A stretch of 64,000 bases of DNA, from positions 806,001-870,000 of the forward strand of contig JAEUWY010000023.1 of NCBI GenBank assembly GCA_022059125.1, in the 5' to 3' direction. This document shows, piece after piece, positions 34,439-45,142 of the stretch. A program made the translations under genes and the position numbers. The notes beneath the pieces were generated by a model, which made no database searches, was not told where the DNA came from, and worked only from the letters and a program-made list of their open reading frames with translations. The DNA is from Corynespora cassiicola. Taxonomy: Eukaryota > Ascomycota > Dothideomycetes > Pleosporales > Corynesporascaceae. Each line of letters opens with the position of its first letter. Within the stretch, counting starts at the first letter, position 1.

Positions 34439-37400
34439 AGTCCAAGCCCCCTATATCATCCCGCGCATATAGCCTATATAACGCGTCCGAACCAGGGACC
34501 GTGCATCACCCCCCTCCCCTCCCTCTTCATCAGCAGAACAGCCCAGCGCAGCACGAGCAAGCAAGCATAGCGCCAGGCCCCAACCAACCTCTCACATGAC
34601 CGTGCATTCCGGGCCCTGGCCCTGATCCCAAAAATCCCCTCGGAGGCGATTGGCCGCTCGTTTGAAAAACGCGCATGGGATGGGTTACGTGCTCGGCCAA
34701 TGAGGATACGGCAAGGCCCCGGGAGGATAAAAAGGGCGTGGGAAAAAAAAAAGGCGAGGGAGCGAGGATGGCGTTGGAAGGAGGGAGGGAGGGGTGCTGT
34801 CAGTCACAGGTCAGGTTAGGACGCGGTGCGAGGCGATGCGAGGCGAGGCGATTGTCGAGGTGGATGGGAGGGGGGGAAATCGGGTGGTCGTCACTTCTGG
34901 CGTCTTGGACGGCTTGGAAGAGTCTCTCTCTCTTTCTCTCTCTCTTTTTTTTTGCCTACGTATAATATGTACAGCGCCACAAAGCTCCCAATCGCTGGCT
35001 CGTACCCGTGGTACTCACCCATCTGCTCACAACCTCCACGCGACACCAGAGCCCCCCAACCCGGTCCCCGGTGCCCCCCATCGCCGTTTATACCGTCCCC
35101 CTCCCCGATTTCCCACGCTGATAAGTCGTGGCGAAGAGAGCTGAAGGCTGCCATTTCGGAGGATTTGGGAGGGGGGACCGCGGGTGGGCTTGTTTGATGG
35201 TGCGCGTGCGCTGGAGAGGGGGGAATGCGGGAAGGGGGATGGGATTGGCGGGTGCGCGGCCGTACTTGCAGAGATTGGAGCGCGATGATGCAGCTGGAGG
35301 ATGCAGATGCGTGCGTGCAGCGGGTCGCAGCGGGGGTCTGAGCAGAGGCGAGGGGGAGGGGGGAAGGGAAGGGAGGGTTGGTCGCAGGGGCTGGATGGTG
35401 GTGGGTAGGCAGTGCGCCGCCGCCGGCGGGTTTGGACGGCCTCGCGCCGTGGCGGGAGTGCTTGTTCGGTCCACGGTTCCTGGGTTCGTTTCCCTCGCTT
35501 GAGGCGTCAGGTTTTCATTTCGGGGATATTAATGAGCAGGAGGATGGGCGAGTGTGATGGATCAGGCTTGGGACGTATCTGTATGGACGTTCACTTCCTG
35601 TTGAGATTCCAGATTGATGACCCTTGGAGGATATGTTTAGATTCTAGAAGATGGAAGTCCTTCGGAGCGCTCAAAACTACCGATGCGGGAGTCGGCCATG
35701 GAAATGGCGGTGCGTTTGGCCGCCTATGGCGTTATGGAGGGCGGCATTGCTGCTAAGATTTTCATATGCTGATCCTGCTATAGCAGCGCTGCTATTCCTT
35801 CCCTCGCATCCTCATCCTGCCTGATAAAACAGGCATTAGAGAATTGAAATCAGGCACCATCAGAGCAAGGCATCTCCTTGCTTGCACTTGCAGACCAACG
35901 GCAGGTAGCCCGAAGTCCGGAGGCACAAAGCGAGGCATATTAGACGTGTAGTCAAGCGTTGTCCACGCAAGCGAGGACAAAAAATGGGGATTTCCAATAC
36001 AAGTCAGGTGGGGCCATAAATGTACGAGCGTTATTGACCGGTGTCAACCTTATTCGGAGGCGTGCGCCGTTCGCAGTGGGGCGATCTGAACGCCGGTTAA
36101 CCCTGCATCTACTTTCGATATTCCAGATTCGCACAGTAGACATGTCTGTCGTCTAGTCCATTTTCCTTTCAGGAACCACGAGTGCAAATCTTTGCCCCAA
36201 TGTTGCAGCTCAACGCAGTACGAGAACCTGCATGCATGCCATGTATGGCAATTGGACCTGCCTTTGTTGAGAAGCAGGGGCAGCGGCATCCCCCGCAAAT
36301 ATCATGTGGGCCGTCCCAGATGGTGACGACACTGCCCTTTACATATACCCATGGTACACATGTGCCTTTTGCCACTGTCAGAATCACGTCGGGCCTGGAA
36401 AACGTGCCTGTCTTGCCACTGCCACATGGCCAACGAGGATTTCAGGACGAAGGGAAGGAAGGCGCTGTGATCCAGTGTCCAGCTGGGCGGAGCTTCTCGC
36501 TCTGTCGATCTGTGTGACAGGCTATCAGTGTCTCATGGAGCGTTCCTTCGGAGATACTCGTCTGCTCCTCGCGAGAAAATTCTGCAATGCGGAAAATGCT
36601 GCAGGCGGACTGCACGTCAACCGGTTGGAATCGGGCTATAGTGGCACCAACGTATCCACCACTCAACCAAAACTAAAAAGAAGCCTGGTATCGGTGGAGA
36701 CAATGATGGAAGATGCCGGTTTTGATGGGAAAGAGTGGAAGAAGGGTGCCGGATGGTGAACGACCTCCAACCGGGGTGGCGGGACAATATTCGAGAAGAG
36801 GGCTCGGGAAGGGGGATAGCAGTGAGAAACGAAGCCAGTGACTAAGATTACCGCAGGCTTGCCTACGGGTGAGCAGGCAGCACTTTGCGCGCTCTCGACG
36901 CGCGCAGTGCGCGTGGCCAACTTTCTTGGCCGCGGCGGATGAACTTTTGGGTATTAAGACCGGGATTGGGCCAGTATTGACGGCGAGGATGCCGCCCTCC
37001 AACGAAGCGAGAGGCGACGAACACGCCGTCAGCTCACGCCTTGGTCTATGTACTGTGACTTGTCCTGGGACAAGTCGGATGCGACCCAGAGGTTCGACGT
37101 GTCTCGCTTTGACCGAATCTCAGGTTGCTTCTCTTACCCTGAGCAAGGCCTCGAGTCCCAGTATGGTATATGCTAGCGGGCAAATAGGAGCTGAGTTGAT
37201 ACATCGTTTTTTCAGCCATACCGTCTGTCGCAACTGTGGACATTGAGACTTTATTGATCATAGAGGAACGGGCATAGTCTTTAAACTCCGGGACCGAGTC
37301 CGCATCCGCGCCCGCGTCTGTGTTTCGTTATAACGGAGATGTTGAAAAGCCGCCGAAGGAGAGGGCGGCAATATTGTCGCGACCCGGGTATTATAAACAA

Positions 37401-39324
37401 GATATTTTCGCCAGCATGCTCCCGCTGCTATATTGGCGGGTGGGCCTTCGATAGGATCTGAGTGCTGAGCCCCATAAAACCCCAACATAATATAGGTCGG
37501 GAAGCCAGAATCTTAAGAAGAATCTGAAAAGAATTTTCTTAGGATAGAAACAGCGCGATTCCGACGTCAATTAGATCGCAAGGCGACGGAATTGAGTGCA
37601 AAAAGTTGGAGGCCAGTGGGAAAGGGGAAAAAGGGAGGTATACTCCTGTCCCAAGTGCGAGGAGGCGCGTTACAGTGGTGGTGTACCTCTGGTTTCCGCT
37701 ACCCACGCCCTCTGGACCTTGCTGGTTCAGCAAAGGACCGTTGTCCTCCGAAGGCGCGCCAGGCGTTGGGTGCACTGTGTGCTAAGTGTCCACGGCTGGA
37801 GCAAGTAGGTAGTGAGGTCCGTGCAAGGTGACATAAGGAGACTCAGCGGGAAGGTCTCGAAGTCTCAAAGCCGGGGGAAGGCGGCTTCGTGTTGCTGTAA
37901 CTCCACGGGGAGGTTGGAAGGTGCCATGGCCAGCCCTCAAAGTATCAGGATCGAACGTCGTGCGAGACTGGTCCCTGACATCGCTTAGCGATTTGACATT
38001 TTGACATCTTGGTTGACAAGCGTTCTGGGAGCATGCTTGACAGGAGTGGAGTTGGAGGCTGAAGTGGGTTTGAGGATTCGGTGGGCGCGATGCGGCCAGA
38101 TACCCACGCGACGGCTATGTCGGCGCCACGTCAAACCCTCAACCTGAACGTTGTTGAAGTATTGCACATGGGTATCGGGTCCAGGAACTCGGAGGCAGAT
38201 ACTGAGAATGAAATGGACCTCAAACCTGGTACTAAGGCATAAAAGCCTTAAGACTGGACGAGGGTTTCAGATCTTTGCGGAGTGCAGCCCGTGTCGCGTG
38301 TCTGTGCTTCAACATACGAACTGCGCGCGAACCATCCGACTGAAAGGCGATGCGCACCATCTTGCGCCGTCCCGGAAACATATTATTTCAAATATACGGT
38401 ATGGCGTGCGTGCTGGGCCGATTGCTGCATATTCAAATCGATGCGTGTATTACAATTGCGTACTTTGTCTAAAGAGTTTCGAGAAGAGATGCGAATGCAA
38501 TGGCGCGCCAAGTAAGGTGACCAGCAAGGAAATGAGTTTGTAACGAGCGTGGTATGCGTGCAATGCACGCGCGCGAAGTAGCCGACAATAGGAAATAGAG
38601 AGCGTCGAATAGGAAAATACAATAAGATGCATGACGAGATGATAGGAGCTGATACCACCGACGATGTGTTGTTGCTCGGCTCCCACTCCATGACGATAGC
38701 AGACAAGAAAAAATTCGACCAACATGAAACACATCATCCGAAAGGTCTCCCTGGGTATCTTTTCCTCCTTTTTCTTTTAGGCAGAACACGATTACATCAA
38801 AACTAATGGATTCCGAAACTCAGACATGAGAAAAGCCAAGCGCAGTCTTGCGAAACCGCCCCACGCGTACTAACCGCCAACCTGCCCGCCGTCCGATATG
38901 TAAGAAAGTGATGATGGTTGTTAATGCCTCGCCCGAACCTGGACCCCAGTGGCTCCAGAAATGCCCCGAAACTTTCCGTGAGCTGCTCCAACGCCAACCC
39001 GCTATGCTGAATTGAAACCGGCCGAAATGGTCTGATCGAGCGGAACATGGCCCCCGAGGGGAGAGAATCGGCCGCAGTATTGCCGTCTTGTAGAAGGATT
39101 GTCGAGAAGGGTATACCGTTGCTTTCGTTGTATGTCGTTAGGAAAAGGTGATTAAATGTTATTGCCCTAGTAGAATTGAGTTGCTCGAGAAGGCGCTTCG
39201 CAATGGAAAGGACGGATCGTGACCAGCACAACCCCCTCAGCCTCGACCCCCACCCATCCGCCCTCCTCCCCAATCCAAGTAATTAATTACCACCAGCATG
39301 AAGCCCTTCGAATTGTTCGGTGAG

Positions 39325-40320
39325 TCACTGGAAAGATGCGCCCGGGTCGCTTGGGCCGGGGCCCAGTTGCGCTTGAGTGTAACCGCTCTGCTCTTCCTCC
39401 TCCTCAACCACCCCCTCCTCGAGTTCAATAGCCTTGTCTCTGCACGCGGCGGGGGAGAATCCGCTTCCAACTTTTGCGGAAATAATGCGCCAACGATCGT
39501 TCTCGTAGTCTTGCATTGCGGTGCGAAGCTTTTGGACCTGTTCGACCGGTTTTGGTTAGCATCTCCGAGGCTGTGGCCGCACGACTCGACGTCTTGCGTT
39601 TCAGGTAGTGGTACTTACCATTTCGTCAGTCCAGACGGTGGTCTTTGCCTTGAGCTTCGTGCAATAGCGAACTTGCAAGGTGCCAGAGCTACGGCCAGGA
39701 AAGAAGTCGGCGATTTGCTTCCAGGTGAGGTTCTTCTTCTCCTTGAGGTCGACGAGAAGCTGGTCGTCCTCGGGCGTAAACTTGAGCTTGGGGCCTTTGG
39801 GTCGCGGGGCAGGGTCAGGCATCCCCGCTTGGCCTACGACGCTGGGAGGGCCTCCGGGCTGGTGGTGGACGGGCGAGGTGGGAGAGTCCATGCCGGTGCG
39901 CATCATCTTAGAACGATGGCCTGGGAGGCGGTGGTGATGGTGCTGCTGCTGCTGCTGCTGATGCTGATGCGATTGTTGTTGAGGCGGGGCAGCCTGCGGG
40001 TTGGCGGAGGAGTGGTAGGAAGGTTGGAGGGGATATCCTGGGGCGGGCTGCCCGTAGGGGTCTGACGGTTGCTCTAATGGATTTGGCAGGTCTAGTGGGA
40101 GGTGGTCCTCTGGGCGACTGCGCTTGCGACCGGCGGCAGACGGCGGCTGCGGGGTTTGCGAGTAGCCCGACACGTCGTAGGGGGAAGGAGTGTGGGTGTG
40201 GGACATGGAGATGCGATGGAGGTGAGGCGGGTGTAGAGGTTGATGAGTCTCGATGTCTGAGTAGGTAGGATGGCCCGCGGGGCCATGTTGAAGCGTATGG
40301 TGGGTGTGTTGTGGCTGCAT
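39325..40320 (-). CDS. Myb/SANT-domain protein A
   Basis: Exons 40320-39619 and 39537-39325 (81-nt intron GTAAGT...ACAG) give 304 residues. The frame is open upstream of the ATG at 40320 for ~50 codons of protein-like sequence (GYHPY just before it) without another ATG, so an upstream exon is possible. Residues ~1-165 are His/Gln/Pro-rich, with a Q/H run near 118-130. Two tandem SANT/Myb repeats follow. The first is LKFTPEDDQLLVDLKEKKNL then WKQIADFFPGRS (~178-230). The second spans the splice: VWTDEMVQKLRTAMQDYEND then WRIISAKVG (~231-280). The tail is acidic. The regularly spaced Trp residues indicate DNA or histone-tail binding in the nucleus; targets unknown. Confidence 0.85.
39941..39970 (+). 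repeat. CTG-type trinucleotide repeat encoding the Q/H run of Myb A
   Basis: Imperfect CTG/ATG units on the plus strand; on the coding strand they give Gln and His codons. Confidence 0.8.
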
Positions 40321-41455
40321 GTAGGGGTGGTAGCCCGACAGGCCATGGGGATGTTGGAGAACATTTTGATGTTCGACGTTTGAGGTCGGAATGTGTGCGT
40401 CTTCTCCGGAATCGCCTGTGACGCTGTAGTCGAGGAAGCCTCGATAGGGACTCGCCAGCGTTGCGAATATGCATGGAGACTACCAGAGCTAGCTTGCTCT
40501 GGCAGGCCGCCGCAGTGAGACCTGAACCAGAAAGGATGCCCAGTTTGAGGTGCTGTGCCGACTCGAGGAGATGTATCGCACGTGTTTGGGGTTGTTCGTG
40601 TTTTGTCTTTTGCTATATTGACAAATGTTGCAGCAGGTAGGGCCAGGAGGGACGCGCCATCAACGCAGAAGAATCTTATCGGATGTGCTAAGCGTTGGGA
40701 TTGTCGACTATAGGGCTTGTGAAAACCAAACTCGAGGGGGCAGGACGGGAGCGCAAGTGCATTATAAAATATCGACGGCGCAAGATAGGAGAGGAAGCAT
40801 TGAAAAATTTCGGGCAGTATGGTCCCTTCAAGAGCCCGGTCCTGTGCAATTGCCACACGGACTTGTGTGTCCAAGCACCAGAGGCTATGGGCCCTTCCCA
40901 CGAGACGGTCTATGTTCCTGAAAGGTAGGGAATTAGCTTCGTAGGGCAAGCCCCAGTACGGATTCACTGTCAAGCATAATGCGGTGATCAATGACCGGGG
41001 AGGGGCCCCCAGCAACATGATCTGAAAAGTAATCGCAAGTCATTTGCGCCCGTTGCAATGCCGCTGAGCTCGTGTTGTGAGTGGCTGACGGAGCAAAATG
41101 AGGGCCGCTGGCAGGTACATTGGCCACGCTCCAATCGAACCGCGGGCGGCGGGGGGGGTGTGGGCATGGTCCATGCCACGGCAGCCCTATTTCTAGAATC
41201 CTCACAGAAGATCTCCAGGCCGTTACATTTTCTGCAGGCTGGATCCCGGCGCTCGAGGGCCCTAAGCGTGGTGGCCAGGAGCATATGCATTGAGCGGGCG
41301 CAGAACAGGCTAGGACGGGCGCGGCGACACGGCAGGGGGGAAAGAGGAGCAGTTCCCAAAGCGGCGCCGCCACCTGCCAGACAGCTGTATGCCAGATTGA
41401 TGAGACAGACGAGATGACAAGACTCGGGGTGCCAGGGCCACGGGAGGAGCAGACT

Positions 41456-41496
41456 GGGGTGGGGGGGAGGGGGGGAGGGGGATGGGGGGATGAGGG
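41456..41496 (+). repeat. G-run cluster, potential G-quadruplex
   Basis: Six or more runs of 3-7 G separated by one to three other bases within 41 nt on the plus strand. Confidence 0.8.
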
Positions 41497-42143
41497 TGTC
41501 ATGCTGGCGGGCGGCGCTGTCAAGAGGGCGGCATGAGCGGATGGCGACCAGGACGGCAGTAGCAGCTCATGGCGTGCCATGCCATAACGCTGGCGAGTTC
41601 TGGGCGATGGCTGGAAGAGCGTGTCCCGCGCCAGGCCACCGTGGGCCTCATGCTGCCTGGTTTTGCAGTGGTTCTCGGGTCTGGCAGCGAAATGCCGGCA
41701 ATGGAAGCGGTCTTGCCGTAGCACCCGCCTGTAAGCCGGCCAGCAGGCGGCACGCAGGCCTCAGTGGTTCTCTGACGCATTGGCATGGAGGGCTTCAGAT
41801 TGGCCCATCCGCTCATGCAAATGCCGTTTCAAGACGGTATACCTGGCGACCCTGGCTATAGGCGGTTGGTCATCCCCGCGAGCGCGAGGATCGCCCGAGC
41901 CCCCCGGGAGAATGGAATGTTCCGAGCGGATGACGCACCAGCGGGCTCTGCAGTGTGCTGCTCGCGGGCGTACGGAGCCATGGGCGCAGGCGCGGGTGGC
42001 AATGGCGAAGGGGGCAGACGGGCGCAGCGGAGAATATCAGCGTTATACATGAGACACAGGCGCGTTGGGTGCGGCGGCGGTGGTGGGCGGTGGCCAGGCT
42101 GGGCGGGGAGTCGAGCGAGCGAGCAGCCACCAAGCGAGGCGCT

Positions 42144-42175
42144 GCCTTGGTGCCTTGGTGCCTTGGTGCCTTGGT
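42144..42175 (+). repeat. Four tandem copies of an 8-mer (GCCTTGGT)
   Basis: Four perfect head-to-tail copies. A CCCTG/CCCGC-rich stretch (about 42300-42400) lies just downstream. Confidence 0.9.
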
Positions 42176-44046
42176 CGGCCGCGCTAGCCCCCGGAGGGGC
42201 ACCACCACCACGGCAATGTACCGGGGCCGCTGCGACGAACACACAGGCGATGTGACGGGCTGCCCGCGACGCGCATCTGCCTGGCCGCATCGCGCCTGTT
42301 GCCCTGCCACCACCTGCCCTGCCCTGCCGTCGGCCGCCGCCCGTCTGCCCGCCTGCCCGCCGCCCTGCCCTCTGCCCTGCCCTGCCCTCTGCCCACTTTC
42401 GCCGCTGCATGGCCGCGCGCCGCAGGAACGCAGGCGACGAGATGGATCCCTCGAGCCCCGGAGCCAGACGCCTGCGTCACGCCTGCGTCCGCGGCGGCAT
42501 GCATTCGACTCAGGCCGTCCCCTCTTGCGCGCCATGGCACGTCGTCGCCCACACGCGCGCACACGATGCCCTCTCCCGCCCACCTGGGCCGCCAGGCCTG
42601 GGGCCCTGCCGCACGTGACCGCCATCCGCCATCGAACCGGGTGCCGGCCAGGGGACCCCTACCCGCGCCCGTCGCCATTTCAATATCGCGGCGCTGTGGT
42701 GAATGCTCGCTCGCTCGGTCGGCCTGCCTGTCTCCCTGCCTGGCCTGCCTACTGGCGCTGGAATACGCTTCCGCCAGCTCCAGATACCTACTCGACCACG
42801 CCATCTATTATCCATTTAGGCTGTAGTTGGGCACTCACTCATGGGTCTGGCTGGACGTGGCATCGACCAAGGACGACGGGGCCCTCGCTCTGTTCATTGC
42901 GCTCCTACTCTGTTTCGATTCACGCTCCGCCGCCTCACACCTAAGCCGTTCCTTCTACCTGTCCGTTGTCCGCCCCAGCACTAGCGGCGCGCGTCCTGGG
43001 TACTTTCAGTCATGGGCGCCGCCCCTCTGTTGATTCGGCCTCGTAGCACGCGCGGTCGAGTTGCCGAACCCCTTTTTTTTTCCCACCGCGCGCTGCTTTT
43101 GATGCGGTCCTTCGCTGGCCGCCACTTGGCGGCATGCGTCGAGTCGCCAGCAACCATTTCTTCTCGCCCACCGAGCCCGACGCTGAGCACCGCCGGCTCG
43201 GTTCGGTAGCGCAGCCGCGAGGTCCGTTCAGAAGCTTCGCCGTTGCACGAGGACCTGGCGGCCCGAGATCTGTCGATATCAGTGCTGATTGCGCCAGCGC
43301 GGAACGCCGTCCATCCAGCCGTGTACGAACCTGAGGCCTCTGGGGCTCTTGCCACACAAAGGACCGGCTGCTTGCAGGTGCCACAGGCACCGATGGCAAC
43401 GGCTCCAGTTGGATCGGCGAACGGGGTCAGGGAGGAGACGGCATGTTTCTGATAGAGGCAAATGGTTGAAACGTACCATGTGAACTGCAGCAGACACCCG
43501 AAACAAAACGAAAAAAAAAGGTCCATGAAACGAAAGACATATTAAGACCCGACCAATGGCCGTCACAACCCGAACCCAGAGATCGGGATCCTCTCCCAAT
43601 CCGTCCCGGGACACCTTTTGTTGCAGGCGGGCGGGAAGACGGCCATGTCGCGCTATCGAGGAAATGGTTATTACGCCCAGAACAGGATCCTCCCGTGAGC
43701 AGACTCCCAATACCCAAAGACAAGAGATGAGCGGCGAGGGAAGGGGGTCCAAGGGCAAGCAAAAGAAGACACAGTCAGACAAAGAAAACCGACTCGAAAA
43801 AGACGCAAAGGACGCGACCGACATGTTACCGTGCCTTTTGGCTCGAATCGAAGAAGCCCATAGGTGCCCATGCCTCATAGACTGCACCGCCAAAACCGTG
43901 TCCGAAGACTCCACGAAGGGAACAGAGAAGAGAAAGACGAGCGGCTGCCGACAGTGTGCCTGTCTGCGCATGCAATGCTCTGGTATCATAAAGGTGAGCC
44001 AGGCGCGCTAAATCCGGAAAGATGCAGGACTGTGTTCATGAACCGT

Positions 44047-45142
44047 TCAACCCTTCCCACCGAAGTGCTCCTTCGCATACTGCTCGCACGCCTGGTACCC
44101 GTTAGTTGCAAGACCCTCCACAAGACAGGTGGGGTACAAGAGATGCATCTGGGGCCTACTTTTGCAGGTTTGCCGACCTTCTGTCCGATGACCTTCCACT
44201 TGTTGGAGTCGTACTCCTTGATGGCGGCAAGCAGCGCTGCGCTCTTTTCCCTTTGGTCAGCATGTCTGCCTTGGGCCATGGCCCATGGGCTCAGAAGGCT
44301 TGGGGGCGACCCACCTCGTCTTCCCCGAACTCGGCGTAATGCATGTCCTGTCGGCGTTGTGGTCAGCTGAGAGGCAGTACAAAACGACCAGCGATGTCGC
44401 GCGTACCTTGTACCAGTGCTTCTTCACACTACCCTCTGTTCGCTGGGGAAATGTCTGGAACGCAAAGTTCGAGTCAGCAAATGCCCAGTATCTCAGGCAG
44501 AACGTCCTGGTCCAAGCAACCATGACGTCGAGATTTGTTTTTTTGGGGGGTGGTTCGTTTCTCTACGGTACCTTTGCAATCTCGCTCCAGCTGTTCCCTG
44601 CATCTCGCATTTGCTTCAACCTCTGCTCCTCGGCGGGCGTCCAGGGTGTGTTGGTCCGACTCTTTTTTGCCTTGGGCTCCGATGTAGGTGGGTCAGCGCC
44701 GTCAGCGGCAGGAGCAGAGGCAGGGGCGGGAGCAGGAGCAGGCTGAGCGGGCGTTGCCGTACTCGCCTGCGCGGAGACGGTGGCGGCTGTCGTCGCTGTC
44801 ACTGTTGTCGCCGAAGCCATCTTGTCCTGGGGTGGCTGGTTGAGGCTCACAGACTTGCGCTTTCGCGAGTTGCTCGGTGTGGGTGGCTGCGGCAAGTTCG
44901 AAAACTGTTCTTGAGCCGGCGTCGTGGCAGGCTGGATGCTGGGCAGCTCGGCAGACGCGGCGAACTGGGAGCTCTGCTGCGGAGCGGCTGCTGCAATGGG
45001 TGAGGGTTTCAGGTTGCGTTTGGAGGCGGGGGAGGAACTGTGAGACGGAGAGCAGGACGTCAGCGGACCCCGGTGAGAGGAGGCAGGTGGGCGCAAGAGG
45101 GTGAAGCAGCACTCGCTTGGGCTGGAGATGGACTCACGACAT
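44047..45142 (-). CDS. Myb/SANT-domain protein B
   Basis: Six exons: 45142-45138, 45037-44572, 44454-44407, 44347-44315, 44243-44160 and 44091-44047; 681 nt, 226 residues. The first coding exon is only 5 nt (ATGTC), then GTGAGT; joined to the next exon it reads MSSSPASKRN. An Ala/Pro-rich N-terminal half is followed by two SANT/Myb repeats. The first is NTPWTPAEEQRLKQMRDAGN then WSEIAK and TFPQRTEGSVKKHWYK (~141-173). The second is SAALLAAIKEYDSNKWKVIG (~185 on). The gene ends ACEQYAKEHFGGKG. The downstream junctions give continuous family-like sequence; the 5-nt exon is inferred from splice sites only. Nuclear DNA binding is likely; targets unknown. Confidence 0.83.

Larger units (their letters stand above)
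30023..39324. other. 9.3-kb gene-poor tract
   Basis: No gene recognised on either strand. Composition changes along it: moderately AT-rich from 30.0 to 32.8 kb, mixed to 34 kb, then C-rich and G-rich simple sequence at 34.1-35.5 kb. Open frames of up to ~160 codons (for example 33536-34015, minus) have no resemblance to known families. It contains the (CT)n tract and the polypyrimidine tract listed separately. Confidence 0.6.
40321..44046. other. GC-rich non-coding region between Myb A and Myb B
   Basis: About 3.7 kb. It has long overlapping open frames on both strands (for example 41955-42944, plus, and 41870-42625, minus), the expected result of high GC; none resembles a protein family. 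It contains a G-run cluster and short tandem repeats. Confidence 0.6.

Noticed and set aside
39298..40065. A 255-codon plus-strand open frame opposite Myb A
   Set aside because: It is exactly antisense to conserved SANT repeats and the Q/H run; GC-rich coding DNA often keeps the opposite strand open.
40092..41018. A 308-codon minus frame overlapping the 5' part of Myb A in another frame
   Set aside because: Its translation changes character along its length and has no domain; the overlapping Myb A frame carries the conserved sequence downstream.
41490..42944. Several 120-330-codon frames on both strands
   Set aside because: They overlap each other in many frames in a stretch of very high GC, where stop codons are rare, and none looks like a protein family.
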